This document shows, one piece after another, positions 19,860-30,565 of a DNA stretch of 64,000 nucleotides. The notes beneath the pieces are model-generated. The model saw nothing but the letters and a program-made list of their open reading frames with translations, did no database searches and was not told where the DNA came from. The translations under genes were made by a program, and so were the position numbers. Within the stretch, counting starts at the first letter, position 1. Each line of letters begins with the position of its first letter. The stretch is from positions 1,054,001-1,118,000 of the forward strand of contig NZ_CP139575.1 of NCBI RefSeq assembly GCF_034298135.1, in the 5' to 3' direction. The DNA is from Lactobacillus acidophilus. Lineage in GTDB: Bacteria > Bacillota > Bacilli > Lactobacillales > Lactobacillaceae.

Positions 19860-21248
19860 TTATTTAACTGTCTTACTTTTTTCTACTTTAAACATTTTCC
19901 AATAACTAAATAAAATTATTAAACTAATCAGCAAAGTAAACCAGAACGCTGCTCGACTTCCTTCTGCGGTTGCTAGAGTATAAGGTATATTAGCTCTTTT
20001 TTGCCAAATAGACATGATTGAAGCTAAAATTGTAGTTCCAACTGAACCAGCAAGTTGTTGACTAGTTTGACAAACTGCTGTTGCATCTGCACGTAACGTT
20101 CCTTTTTCTACTTTTAGCGCTTCAGCCATTGTATTACTAAAAGCCATTCTATGTCCCAACATCATAATGCCATAGAAAACAATAATTAACATTGAAGTTA
20201 AATTCAAACCGAAAATAGCAAATAATAAACAACTAATTGCCATCAAAAATCCACCAGTATAAAGGGGTAAACGTGCACCTTTTTTATCATATAAACTACC
20301 AAAATATGGATTAAGTAATCCCGCAATGATACTACCTGGAAGTAAAATTAAGCCACCAATTAATGAACTTTGCTTTCCTACAATTTGAATATAATTGGGT
20401 AACACAAAACTAATGCCGATATTATTAAACTGAAGTAAAAAATATGCTAATGCACCATAAATAAATGCTTTTTGCTTGAACACTCCTAAATTAAGCAATT
20501 TTTTTGATGACCACTTTGATAATTTTACAAAACCACCAATTAATACAACCGTCACCACTAATAAAATCCACAATAACGGGTTAGCAATACCATTACCAAT
20601 TTGATTTACCCCAATGGTTAAAGTCATAAATGAAACGGCTAAAACAATAAATGATAACCAATCAAAACTATTTTTACTTTGTTCATGATACTTACCAATA
20701 ACCGTTAAACCAGCAAAGAAAACAATAACTGCAAAAATTGTCACAAACACAAAAATGTAACGCCAATTCAAATAAAAAGTAACAATACCACCAAATGCTG
20801 GTCCTAAAGTTGGTGCCATAGCTACAACTAACCCAGCAATTCCCATATATGCTCCCCACTTAGCACGTGGCATAATTTCAGTCACTAGGTTAAACATTAA
20901 TGGTGTACTAAGACCTGCACCTAAAGCTGAAATCAATCTACCTAAAAGTAAAATGGGAAAGTTCGGTGCAATTGCACTTATCACACTACCTACCATAAAT
21001 CCAATACATGCTACGACAAACAATTGCTTAGCTGTAAAGCGTTCATTTAAATAGGACGAACAAATCATAATAATTGCAATCGCCAATAAATACCCTGTGG
21101 TAGTCCACTGTATTGTATCTAACGTTACATTAAATTCTTTCATCATTGTTGGAAAAGTTACATTTAGGCTCGTTTCAGTTAGTATCCCCACAAAAGACAT
21201 AAATGCAGCAGATAAAACTGCTAATATATTTTTAGTATTCTCTTTCAT
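19860..21248 (-). CDS. MFS multidrug exporter, DHA2 (LmrB/EmrB-like) family
   Basis: A 462-residue integral membrane protein with about 14 hydrophobic segments. The motif GRLISALGAGLSTPLMFNLV and the segment GPAFGGIVTFYLNWRYIF (motif C region GPxxGG) are typical of 14-helix drug/proton antiporters. It would export hydrophobic drugs or toxic metabolites using the proton gradient; the substrate cannot be told. It is a single gene whose start follows a GGGGAT site. Confidence 0.87.
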   Translation of the reverse strand: MKENTKNILAVLSAAFMSFVGILTETSLNVTFPTMMKEFNVTLDTIQWTTTGYLLAIAIIMICSSYLNERFTAKQLFVVACIGFMVGSVISAIAPNFPILLLGRLISALGAGLSTPLMFNLVTEIMPRAKWGAYMGIAGLVVAMAPTLGPAFGGIVTFYLNWRYIFVFVTIFAVIVFFAGLTVIGKYHEQSKNSFDWLSFIVLAVSFMTLTIGVNQIGNGIANPLLWILLVVTVVLIGGFVKLSKWSSKKLLNLGVFKQKAFIYGALAYFLLQFNNIGISFVLPNYIQIVGKQSSLIGGLILLPGSIIAGLLNPYFGSLYDKKGARLPLYTGGFLMAISCLLFAIFGLNLTSMLIIVFYGIMMLGHRMAFSNTMAEALKVEKGTLRADATAVCQTSQQLAGSVGTTILASIMSIWQKRANIPYTLATAEGSRAAFWFTLLISLIILFSYWKMFKVEKSKTVK

Positions 21249-21266
21249 AAATCCCCTTTTACAAAC

Positions 21267-21300
21267 AAAAAGAGTAGAAACTCACTGTTTCTACTCTTTC
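21267..21300 (-). terminator. pgi terminator
   Basis: Stem AAAGAGTAGAAAC with GTTTCTACTCTTT, followed leftward by TTTTTGTTTG, 62 nt after the pgi stop. Confidence 0.8.
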
Positions 21301-21361
21301 TTTAATCAATAACTGATTATATTAAAATGCATACTATCGAATATGCTGAGTATATTTTTTA

Positions 21362-22699
21362 TTAAAGACGCTTAGCTAAGTCGTCGTGTAAGTTTTCGTA
21401 GCCTGGCTTATTAAGAAGACCAAACATGTTACGCTTGTATGCTTCAACACCTGGTTGATTGAATGGATTAATACCATTCAAGTAACCTGAAATAGCAATA
21501 GCTAATTCAAAGAAGTAAATCATATAACCTAAAGTATGTGCAGTTTGATCTGGAATATTAATAGTCATAACTGGAACACCACCATCAGTGTGAGCCAAAA
21601 CAACACCTTCGTAAGCACGATCGTTTACGTAGTTTAAGCTCTTGCCTTCCAAGAAGTTAAGTTGATCCAAGTTCTTTTCATCGCCTGGAATCTTAACATC
21701 ATGACGTGGATTTTCAACACGAATAACAGTTTCAAATAAGTTACGTAAACCTTCTTGGATGTATTGACCAAGTGAGTGAAGGTCAGTAGTAAAGTTAGCA
21801 CTTGATGGCCAAATACCCTTTTGATCCTTACCTTCTGATTCACCCATTAATTGCTTGCACCATTCACCAAACATTCTTAAACTTGGTTCGTAGTTTTCTA
21901 CAATTTCAGTAGTGTAACCCTTGCGGTAAAGAATGTTACGGATTGCTGCGTATTGGTATGGAGTAGCCTTTGACAAATCAGTATCAGTGTAATCAGCACG
22001 AGCATCTGCTGCACCCTTCATTAATTCATCAATATCAGCACCTGAAGCAGCAATTGGAAGTAAACCAACAGCAGTAAGAACACTGTAACGACCACCAATG
22101 TCATCTGGAACTACAAATTCTTCGTAGCCTTCTGCATCAGCTTCAGTCTTCAAAGCACCCTTTTGACGGTCAGTAGTTGCGTAAATTCTCTTAGCAGCTT
22201 CTTCCTTACCGTATTTCTTGATTAACTTGTCCTTGAAGATACGGAATGCTACTGATGGTTCAGTAGTAGTACCTGACTTAGAAATTACGTTAATACTAAA
22301 GTCCTTGTCACCTACCCATTCAATAAGGTCATAGAGGTATGAACCTGAGAGTGAGTTACCACAGAATACAACAGTTGGCATGCCATTGTCTTCCTTGCCG
22401 TAGAAATTGCTATTCAAGAATTCAATTGCAGCTTGTGCACCAAGGTATGAACCACCGATACCAATACAAATCAAAACATCTGAATCTGATTGGATCTTCT
22501 TAGCTGCTTTCTTGATACGGTCAAATTCTTCTTTGTCGTAATCAACTGGCAAATTTAACCAACCGCGGAAATCGCTGCCTGCACCAGTACCATCACGTAA
22601 TTCTTCATTAGCAGCATTAACCATTGCTTGCATTTCAGATAATTCATTTTCATGAATAAATGGAGTTAACTTACTACTATCAAATTTAATTAAACTCAT
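21362..22699 (-). CDS. pgi: glucose-6-phosphate isomerase
   Basis: Glycolytic interconversion of glucose-6-phosphate and fructose-6-phosphate. The 445-residue product is the normal length for Firmicute enzymes. It has the sugar-phosphate site [16 protein letters not shown], the segment [11 protein letters not shown] and the C-terminal catalytic region [15 protein letters not shown]. It is a single gene with its own terminator. Confidence 0.97.
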
Positions 22700-22785
22700 A
22701 AATCTGCTTCCTAACTATTAAAAATTTTAACATTTTTATTTTAACAATCTTATTTCTTGAATACCAGTACCAATTATAAGCGCAT

Positions 22786-23388
22786 TCACCTTTTTTTGAA
22801 AAGAATATATATTAAATAGCCTAAAATAGCGCCACAAGTGTTAAAAAACACGTCATCAATATCACTAACACCTGTCATTAATAAAAACTGTAGCGTTTCA
22901 ATACCTATTGACAGAAACATACCTGAAATTGTAGTTTTTAAAAAAGATTCTTTTTTCGAAAATACAATTGGAAATAATATTCCAAAAGGTACAAAACAAA
23001 GTACGTTACCAAAGGAATTATAAAAGAAATCTAACCGACTAGGTGCATAAATCATTTTCCAAGTTTCTTTCATAAAAATTAAGTTAACGTCACTAAGTGG
23101 CCTGCTAAAATTTAAGTTAGGTTGCCAAGGAAAATACGTATCCCTAAATGTTGTTAACATCAAAATCAAAATCAAATAAAATGCAAAAATCCAGACACCG
23201 GCTTCTGATTTTATTGATCTTCTTCGACGCACAAACAGCAACCATATTAAACGTATAACAGCAAAAATCAAAAAATAAAAAACAGTTTTATCTAAAGCGA
23301 GCAAGGTTAGCTTAACTAATGCAAAATGATTGATATTTGTCGCATATTGTTTTGCCAAGAAACTATACAGCGGGCCAAAAAACAGCAT
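22786..23388 (-). CDS. VanZ family membrane protein
   Basis: A 200-residue protein with about five hydrophobic segments. It shows the VanZ-like end NVLCFVPFGILFPIVF ... IGIETLQFLLMTGVSDIDDVFFN T. VanZ proteins are linked to low-level teicoplanin resistance or envelope functions, but most chromosomal members are uncharacterised. The frame is open to 23430; the ATG at 23386-23388 (MLFFGPLYSF) follows AAAGGGG and is preferred. A second VanZ gene is at 40102. Confidence 0.84.
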   Translation of the reverse strand: MLFFGPLYSFLAKQYATNINHFALVKLTLLALDKTVFYFLIFAVIRLIWLLFVRRRRSIKSEAGVWIFAFYLILILMLTTFRDTYFPWQPNLNFSRPLSDVNLIFMKETWKMIYAPSRLDFFYNSFGNVLCFVPFGILFPIVFSKKESFLKTTISGMFLSIGIETLQFLLMTGVSDIDDVFFNTCGAILGYLIYILFKKR

Positions 23389-23529
23389 ACTTTGCCCCTT
23401 TCTAAAGTATTCATTATAGATTATACCCATTTTTCAATTGTCAAATTATTAAAAAAGAGATAACTCTTTGCAAAACGTTGTTTTAACCCGTTTCAACCTT
23501 TAAAATTAAAGGAAGTTAAAGGAGTAATC

Positions 23530-25707
23530 ATGAAGAAAAAGAAACTTATTAACTTTATCCAAACTCGTACAGGCTTCTTAGTTCTTTTGGTATTTTGTTT
23601 TTGGATAAAATATATTTTTGCAGCTTATTTCGACTTCAACCTGGGTTTATCTGATCCATACCAACACATAATCATGTGGCTCAGTCCCATAGGTACAGCT
23701 ACAATTTTAATTAGTATTGGTTTTTATTTTCCAAAACCAATTGTCTCCTATGTTGCTATGCTGGTAATGGACTTTGCTAATACGGCCCTATTATTTGCTA
23801 ACATAATTTATTATCGCCAGTTTTCGGATTTTTTAACAATTAAAACAATGACGAATGCTGGTAAAGTATCACAAGGCTTAGGGAAAAGTACCGTAGCCCT
23901 ACTTCATCCAACCGATATTATTATCTGGATTGATTTAATTGTTATCATCACATTATTGATCCTACATAAAATCAAAATTGATCAAAAATCCTATGGTCTT
24001 TCAACTCCATTCGCAATTACATCAGTCGGAGCTTTAATCTTAACTTTAAATCTCTTTTTAGCCGAAACTTCGCGTCCTCGTCTTTTAAGAAATACATTCG
24101 ATCGTTCTTATGTAGTTAAATACTTAGGTATTGATGCATTTAGTGCCTATGACGGATTCAAAAGCGCACAAAACGTACAAGTTACTAAAAATGCCAATGC
24201 ATCTGACCTAAACAACATTTTAAATTTCACCAAAAAGAATTATGCTAAACCGGCAAAATCTTATTTCGGTGTTGAAAAAAATCGTAATGTTATCGTTATT
24301 CACCTTGAAAGCTTCCAGCAATTTTTAATTAATTTAAAAGTTAATGGAAAAGAAGTTACTCCATTTTTAAACTCACTTTATAAAAACAAACATACTATCA
24401 GTTTTGATAACTTTTATCATCAAGTAGGTTTAGGTAGAACTAGTGATGCTGAAAATATGCTTGAAACTAGTACTTATGGAATTTCAGATGGCTCTTTATT
24501 TACATCATTAGGCTCTGAAAACACATTTCAAGCAGCACCACAAATTTTACGTAGTGATGGTTATACTTCAGCAGTCTTTCATGGCAATGTAGGTAGTTTC
24601 TGGAATAGAAACGATGTTTATAAAAACATGGGCTATAATTACTTTTTCGATAAAAATTATTATACTTCGCAAGCCAAAGATAGTAGTGGATATGGCCTAA
24701 AGGATAAATTATTATTTGCCGAAAGTATTAAATATTTAGAGCAAATGCAACAGCCGTTCTATACTAAATTCATTACAGTTACTAACCATATTCCATTTGA
24801 TCTAGATAAAGAAGATCAAGATTCTAGCTTTAAAACGACTAACACTAGTGATCAAACAATAAATAATTATTTTGAAACAGCTCATTATTTAGATGAAGCT
24901 CTTCGAGAATTCTTTGATTACTTAAAATCTTCTGGTCTTTATAAAAATACTATGGTCGTCATCTATGGCGATCACTACGGTTTAAGCAACTCTGAAAATG
25001 AAACTTTAGCACCTATTATTGGTGAAAGTTCTGATACCTGGAATACTTATAATAATGTCCAAATGCAACGTGTTCCATTTATGATTCATGCTAACAATTT
25101 AAAAGGTAAAATAAATCACGAAATTGCTGGTGAGATTGATGTTTTACCAACTTTACTGCATTTATTGGGAATCAATACCAAAGAATATGTTCAATTTGGT
25201 AGCGATATGCTTTCACAGAATAGACAAAACTGGATCGTTTTTCGAAATGGTACAATTGTTAGTGAAAAATACGTAATAGTTGGGGCAAAAGGAATTAAAG
25301 GCACAGTTTATAATCGTAAAAATGGTAAACAAATTATTAACTTTACCTCTCAAGAAAAGAAAGAAATAACAGAATTAGCTCAAAAAGCTAAAGATTCTCT
25401 TCACTATTCTGATTTGCTCAATAATCATAATTTATTACGATTCTACACTCCTACTGGTTTTGTTCCTACTGATCCAACTCAGTTTAACTATTCTGAAAAT
25501 TATCAAAAGATGCTTGAAATTAGAAAAGAACTTGCATCTAATTCGACTTCTCTTTATAGTAAGCATCACGGAACCACAACTAACCTTTATCGTACTAATG
25601 CACCAGAATTAAAGAATCGAACTCAGGATATTACTCAAGTTTCTCAAGATATTAAAAATGTAACTACTAAAAATAGTCAATCTAGTAGTTCCAATACGAT
25701 AAAATAA
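23530..25707 (+). CDS. LTA synthase family sulfatase-like phosphoglycerol transferase
   Basis: A 725-residue membrane enzyme. The N terminus has five hydrophobic helices (to about residue 195) and the rest is an extracellular sulfatase-fold domain. The nucleophile Thr lies in GLGRTSDAEN, metal ligands include HLESFQ and VIYGDHYG, and FHGNVGSFWNR is typical. LtaS-type proteins polymerise glycerol phosphate from phosphatidylglycerol onto the lipoteichoic acid anchor; whether this is the main LtaS or a paralogue is unclear. The Ser/Thr/Asn-rich C-terminal tail (residues 670-725) is unusual for the family. AAAGGAG precedes the ATG. Confidence 0.9.
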   Translation: MKKKKLINFIQTRTGFLVLLVFCFWIKYIFAAYFDFNLGLSDPYQHIIMWLSPIGTATILISIGFYFPKPIVSYVAMLVMDFANTALLFANIIYYRQFSDFLTIKTMTNAGKVSQGLGKSTVALLHPTDIIIWIDLIVIITLLILHKIKIDQKSYGLSTPFAITSVGALILTLNLFLAETSRPRLLRNTFDRSYVVKYLGIDAFSAYDGFKSAQNVQVTKNANASDLNNILNFTKKNYAKPAKSYFGVEKNRNVIVIHLESFQQFLINLKVNGKEVTPFLNSLYKNKHTISFDNFYHQVGLGRTSDAENMLETSTYGISDGSLFTSLGSENTFQAAPQILRSDGYTSAVFHGNVGSFWNRNDVYKNMGYNYFFDKNYYTSQAKDSSGYGLKDKLLFAESIKYLEQMQQPFYTKFITVTNHIPFDLDKEDQDSSFKTTNTSDQTINNYFETAHYLDEALREFFDYLKSSGLYKNTMVVIYGDHYGLSNSENETLAPIIGESSDTWNTYNNVQMQRVPFMIHANNLKGKINHEIAGEIDVLPTLLHLLGINTKEYVQFGSDMLSQNRQNWIVFRNGTIVSEKYVIVGAKGIKGTVYNRKNGKQIINFTSQEKKEITELAQKAKDSLHYSDLLNNHNLLRFYTPTGFVPTDPTQFNYSENYQKMLEIRKELASNSTSLYSKHHGTTTNLYRTNAPELKNRTQDITQVSQDIKNVTTKNSQSSSSNTIK

Positions 25708-25735
25708 CAGGTAGGCGTTATCGCCTACCTGTTAT
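25704..25735. terminator. convergent terminator
   Basis: Perfect stem ATAACAGGTAGGCG with CGCCTACCTGTTAT, between the LTA-synthase-like gene and the oppositely oriented oxidoreductase pseudogene. T-rich to the right. Confidence 0.8.
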
Positions 25736-25740
25736 TCTTT

Positions 25741-26804
25741 CTATTTAAAATTAATAGCTTTTGTATTGTCCTTTTTACTAAAATAATCCTTAACTTTAGG
25801 TACAACTTCTGTACCATAAATTCTAATAGCATTGAGTATATCTTCATGTGGCATTGAGACAATAGGCAAATGTAAATAAAAACTATTTAATCCCAAATTT
25901 TCCATTGTTTTAATAATCTTATTGGCAACTGTATTACTATCTCCAACAAAAATTGCGCCGTTTTCTCCAACAGCTTCTAAATACTGCTTATATGTCATCT
26001 CTTGCCACTGTGGTCTTTCCTTACTAATTTGATCAATAAGTAATTTAGTAGGATAAAAGTATTCATCAATCGCCTTTTCCTTGTCTTGATTAAGCCATCC
26101 CCAAAAATGAGCTCCCACCGTCATTTTACTTAAATCATTATTAACTTTTTTACCAACTGCCCGATACAAATCTATCAGAGGCTTAAAGTCTAATGGATTT
26201 CCCCCGATAATGGCATATACAATTGGCAGCCCCATCTCTGCAGTTCTAATAGTTGATTCGATATTCCCACCAGTAGCAACAGAAATAGGAAGTGGTACAT
26301 TAGTACGTGGGTAGACACCAACATGATCAACCTGCGGTGTAAATTTACCTTTTTGCCAATCTAATATTTCACTCTCATTCATTTTGAGCAACATTTTTAA
26401 TTTTTCGATAAAGAGCTCATCGTAATTTTCTAAATCATAGCCAAAAAGATCAAATGCTTCAGTAAATGAACCACGTCCTGCCATAATTTCAATACGACCT
26501 GGTGCATAGTTGCATATTGTTCATAGACTCGAATTGGATTAATAGTTGGCATATTAGTCGTTGCACTAGACAGATGGATTTGTTTAGTTTTAGCAGCGGC
26601 AGCAGTTAAAACTATCTCAGGAGCAGAAACTGCAAAATCTTTTCTATGATGCTCTCCAATTGCAAATGCATCAATTCCAAGATGGTCTGCTAAAACTATT
26701 TCTTTCAATAGATCACGAATTCGTTGATCATGACTAATAGTTTTACCTGTTTTTTCTAAAGGGGTAGTTTCACCAAATGATGAGATATCTAATTTTACGT
26801 TCAT
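25741..26804 (-). pseudogene. luciferase-like (LLM class) flavin-dependent oxidoreductase, frameshifted
   Basis: The N-terminal frame (to residue 101, EQYATMHQ) runs out of phase to a stop at 26430. The C-terminal frame resumes as PGRIEIMAGRGSFTEAFDLF. Family members read YATMHQLAPGRIEIMAGRG, so about ten bases are missing. The remaining TGCACCAGG looks like a collapse of two TGCACCAG direct repeats by deletion of one copy plus spacer. The C-terminal part could start at the internal ATG of MAGRGSF but would lack the first strands of the TIM barrel. Substrate unknown. Confidence 0.83.
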
Positions 26805-26892
26805 AATAATATGCCTCCCTTAGTTTCAATTAGCTTACTTTTAGTAAGCATAATATCACAAAAATGAAGAAGGTCAATATCTTATGTAATAC

Positions 26893-26924
26893 AAAACGAC
26901 GTTAGATGCTTCTAACGTCGTTTC
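26893..26924 (-). terminator. terminator of the two-component operon
   Basis: Stem AAACGACGTTAGA with TCTAACGTCGTTT and loop TGCT, then TTTTGT leftward, just after the kinase stop. Confidence 0.85.
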
Positions 26925-26928
26925 AGCA

Positions 26929-28380
26929 CTATTTTTCAATAAATTGTTCATAACCTTTATCATAAAAAGTTACCGTAAATGTAGCTCCTTGACCAGGCTT
27001 AGAATCAACGGTTATCTTACCACCATGCTGCTTAATCAACGAAGATACGATAGCAAGTCCTAGTCCTGATTCACCTGTTCCCATTCGCGCACGGGATGGA
27101 TCAGCTTTAAAGAAACGCTCAAAAATATATTTAATTTGATCGTCACTCATACCAATACCATTATCTTTAACACTAAATTCAGCTCCATGCTTTAATCTTT
27201 TACCAGAGACTTTAATTTTACCATCATGAGTAAATTGAATTGCATTTTGTACCAAATTGACCATTACTTGAGTGAAACGATCACGATTCGCATAAATTGG
27301 TAGATCAGTCGGTACTTCAAAAATCAACTTATCGCCAGCTTTTTTAGCATTCTGCATTAATTGCGATTTTAAGTCTAATAATACCGGCGTAGCATTAAAA
27401 TTAGTTTTAATTAAATTGATTTGATTATTACGAATTTTTTCATAATCCAAATTTTCATTAACTAATCTAATTAATCGTTTAGTTTCTCTCTGCATCAATG
27501 CTATCGATTTAGGTTTAGATTCTTCTGGAATTGCATCATATTGTAATCCTTCGAGAATTCCATTAATAGTAGTTAATGGTGTTCTCATTTCATGAGCAGC
27601 ATCTGCCATAAATTGGTCCCGCCGATTTTCTTGCGCCTTGACTTCTTCATTGGATCGCTTTAATGCTAATACCATTTGATTAAAGTTTTCAGCTAACTGA
27701 TCAATTTCATCGCTATCTTTATGTTTGATCTGCACATTAAAGTTACCTGAAGCTACTTTTTGCGTAGCGCGTGATAAACGTTTAATTCGTTTAGTAGAGT
27801 AATATGAAATAATAAAACTCAGAATCAAACCAACTGCAACTGTAGTCAACAACGCTCTAAGCAAATTGCGTTTGGCCATATATATCGGTCTTTCAACATG
27901 CTTAACTCTGGAACTTATCCACGCTACACCAATTAAATTTTTCCCATTCATCCAAGGAACTAAAACACCTGTATAGGCATCCTTAGTTGATGCAATTGGC
28001 GCATTTTCATTGTGATTATTTTGAATACGAATCTCTTGACCATTTTTTAAAGTAGCAAAAATATTTTTAGATAATTGTATTTTTTCTCTAGTCTTAGGAT
28101 AAATTTGCTCATTTTTTTCATTAAAAATTCGTAAATGAACATCATCCCCGCGAAGAATAAATTCTAACTGATTTAAAAAGCTATTGCTTAATATTGCTGT
28201 ATCGTCTTTTCCCTCAGCTGCTGCTAAATTTCCTAAAGAATTAGCATAACCTTCCATTCTTTGATAATTTTGCATATATGCTTGATCACGTGCATAGCCT
28301 ATCTCGGAATATCCAATAATTGAAATTGTAGTTACAATAATTAATAGAAACCCTAGCATATTTTGGTAAATTAATTTCAT
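26929..28380 (-). CDS. sensor histidine kinase
   Basis: A membrane sensor, 483 residues. A first TM helix (about 7-25), an extracellular sensor region (about 30-170), a second TM helix (about 173-193), a HAMP domain and then a HisKA domain with DAAHEMRTPLTTI (His phosphorylation site) follow. The HATPase has N box NLVQNAIQF, G1 DNGIGMS and G2 GESGLGLAIV. All catalytic motifs are intact. Its ATG lies 2 nt after the normal end of the response regulator gene, which carries a premature stop, so the kinase may have lost its functional output. Confidence 0.92.
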   Translation of the reverse strand: MKLIYQNMLGFLLIIVTTISIIGYSEIGYARDQAYMQNYQRMEGYANSLGNLAAAEGKDDTAILSNSFLNQLEFILRGDDVHLRIFNEKNEQIYPKTREKIQLSKNIFATLKNGQEIRIQNNHNENAPIASTKDAYTGVLVPWMNGKNLIGVAWISSRVKHVERPIYMAKRNLLRALLTTVAVGLILSFIISYYSTKRIKRLSRATQKVASGNFNVQIKHKDSDEIDQLAENFNQMVLALKRSNEEVKAQENRRDQFMADAAHEMRTPLTTINGILEGLQYDAIPEESKPKSIALMQRETKRLIRLVNENLDYEKIRNNQINLIKTNFNATPVLLDLKSQLMQNAKKAGDKLIFEVPTDLPIYANRDRFTQVMVNLVQNAIQFTHDGKIKVSGKRLKHGAEFSVKDNGIGMSDDQIKYIFERFFKADPSRARMGTGESGLGLAIVSSLIKQHGGKITVDSKPGQGATFTVTFYDKGYEQFIEK

Positions 28381-28382
28381 TA

Positions 28383-29105
28383 TTATTCTACCTGCAAATC
28401 ATCAAACTTATATCCAACTCCCCAAACGGTTTGGATAACTTTAGCTCCAACTTTCTCTAATTTTTGGCGCAGTTTCTTAATATGAGCATCTACTGTTCTT
28501 TCTTCTCCGTAGTATTCATATCCCCAAACCAGCTCTAATAATTGTTCACGAGAAAAGACTTACTTAGGCTTTTGAGCCATCGTATAAAGCAAGTCAAATT
28601 CCTTTGGAGTTAAATTAGTTACAGGTTGCTTGTCAAACAATACTTCTCGTCTATTTTTAGAAATTTTTAGGTGTTTTGTGGTAATTTCATAATCTTGCTT
28701 ATCTTCTTTAGCAGTATCCGGCTCTTCTTCCATCATAACTCTACGATGAAGTGCCTTGATTCTAGCAATTAAAGCAATTGGACTAAAAGGTTTAGTGACA
28801 TATTCATCAGCTCCAATACCAAGACCTAGTACTTGATCTGATTCACTTCCCCTAGCAGTAAGCATAATAATTGGTACAGTAGGTGAAATTGCTCTCACTT
28901 CTTTGGCAACTTGAATACCGTCTTTTTTAGGTAAATTCAAATCCAAAGTAATTAAATCATACTTATCTGCATTTTTTCTAAACATGTCGACGGCTTCGAC
29001 ACCGTCAACAGCAATATCTTGTTGCCAACCTTCTTTTTTGAAAAACATCCCCATCATTTCAGCAACGGAGTTGTCATCTTCAACCATTAATATATTTAAA
29101 CTCAT
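28383..29105 (-). pseudogene. OmpR-family response regulator with an in-frame stop in the DNA-binding domain
   Basis: The receiver domain is complete: acidic pair VEDDN, phospho-acceptor Asp in LDLNLPKKDG, Thr in LTARGS and Lys in YVTKPFSP. The winged-helix domain begins (LTPKEFDLLYTMAQKPK) and meets TAA at 28560-28562. The same frame then continues VFSREQLLELVWGYEYYGEE and later VGAKVIQTVWGVGYKF to a normal stop at 28383-28385. So a single nonsense change, probably CAA to TAA, removes the recognition helix and wing. The shortened 181-residue protein could still be phosphorylated but should not bind DNA. Confidence 0.88.
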
Positions 29106-29497
29106 TATCGATCCCTAAATCCTTTTGTTCTTTGACGCTTCACTTTGTCGGGATCAATATAGTCATGTGGTAGCTCATGCCGCTTAACTAAAAATTTTTT
29201 CAAACTTTTTTCGGTATAAACTATTGGCAATAAAATAAATAAATAAAAAGTTAAGAGCCAAACGAGAAAAAAGCGATCCCAATTCAAAAAGTGAATAATT
29301 AATCCTATCACAACTTGAATCAAACCAAAAAGAATACAATACAAACTTGCCCTCTTCTGAGCAAATTTAAAACTCTCCTGATTAACTTGCGCAAGATAAG
29401 ATAAATAGCCATAAATTCGATTAGGTTTTTTAGCCGGTGAAATCAGCCAAATTATACCAATCACCATCATAACTGAGCCACAAGCGATATAGATCAC
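29105..29497 (-). CDS. small membrane protein, SdpI-like
   Basis: A 130-residue protein with three or four hydrophobic helices. The cytoplasmic motif NRIYGYLSYLAQVNQESFKF AQK resembles the SdpI/YhfL family signature (GYR..S..s.e.w..aQ). The stop overlaps the start of the response regulator gene, so they form one operon with the kinase. Role unknown; an immunity-like or envelope function is possible by family, not shown here. Confidence 0.72.
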   Translation of the reverse strand: MIYIACGSVMMVIGIIWLISPAKKPNRIYGYLSYLAQVNQESFKFAQKRASLYCILFGLIQVVIGLIIHFLNWDRFFLVWLLTFYLFILLPIVYTEKSLKKFLVKRHELPHDYIDPDKVKRQRTKGFRDR

Positions 29498-29531
29498 AAA
29501 TTCTCACTCCTAATTCTGATAAATTAAACGG

Positions 29532-30497
29532 TTATTCCTCACCTGGTGCAGACATAACTATTCTCATTTTACCAGTGAATGTGAATTTCTTCATCTCATT
29601 TGGAATAATTAAATTAGTTCCCATCTTTAAATCATATGATTTTCCATCAGCTTCAAGCTTTCCTTCGCCTTTAATTACAGAAACTAACAAATATGGATGA
29701 TTCTTTAAACCGGTCTTCCAAGTACCATCCAAATCAATTTGCCATAAATAAAAGTGTGGTGAAACTGGTGGCTCTACTAAAGTTTTGATTTCAGCATCTT
29801 GATCTTTTTCAGTATGCACATTAAGCTTTGGATCAACATGTGGAACAGTTGTTACATCAATTGACTTTTGCATATGAAGTTCACGTTTTTTACCAGTCTT
29901 TTGATCAACACGATCATAATCGTAAAGACGGTAAGTAACATCACTTGATTGCTGTGTTTCAATTACAAGACATCCCTTGGTTAAAGCATGAATTGTGCCT
30001 GCTGGAACATAGAAAAAGTCGCCGGCTTTAACTGGAACTTTTCTTAAAAGTTTATCCCATTCGCCCTTGTGAATCATATCTGCAAGTTCTTCACGATTCT
30101 TAGCATGGTGACCATAGATAATATAAGCATCTGGATCTGCTTGCATTACATACCAGCTTTCAGTCTTACCTGAATCATTTTCCACCTTACGTGCATAGTC
30201 ATCATCCGGGTGTACTTGTACTGATAAATTGTCATTAGCATCTAAGAATTTAACAAGTAATGGAAATTCCTTAGCCTTAGGATTACCAAATAATTCTGGA
30301 TGTTCTAAGTAAACTTCTCTTAATGACTTACCCTTAAGTGGGCCATCAGTAACAGTTGATGCATCATCCTTATAGCCAGAAATAATCCATGCTTCACCAA
30401 CTTTTCCATCTGGAATATCATAGTTAAAAATATCTTTTAATTTACGACCGCCCCAAATTTTAGGTCTAAAGTACGGGGTCAAAAATAATGGTTCCAT
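29532..30497 (-). CDS. manA: mannose-6-phosphate isomerase, class I
   Basis: Interconverts mannose-6-phosphate and fructose-6-phosphate using zinc. The 321-residue product has the cupin core with the zinc-binding QVHPDDDYAR, the following Lys/Glu segment KTESWYVM and a second half-cupin near the C terminus. It is the length of the short Firmicute form. It is a single leftward gene with an AGGTGA site. Confidence 0.95.
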   Translation of the reverse strand: MEPLFLTPYFRPKIWGGRKLKDIFNYDIPDGKVGEAWIISGYKDDASTVTDGPLKGKSLREVYLEHPELFGNPKAKEFPLLVKFLDANDNLSVQVHPDDDYARKVENDSGKTESWYVMQADPDAYIIYGHHAKNREELADMIHKGEWDKLLRKVPVKAGDFFYVPAGTIHALTKGCLVIETQQSSDVTYRLYDYDRVDQKTGKKRELHMQKSIDVTTVPHVDPKLNVHTEKDQDAEIKTLVEPPVSPHFYLWQIDLDGTWKTGLKNHPYLLVSVIKGEGKLEADGKSYDLKMGTNLIIPNEMKKFTFTGKMRIVMSAPGEE

Positions 30498-30565
30498 TTA
30501 AATCACCTCACATAAAGTATATACTTTATATTGATAAAAATGAAACCCTTTTCTTAAATATATAA

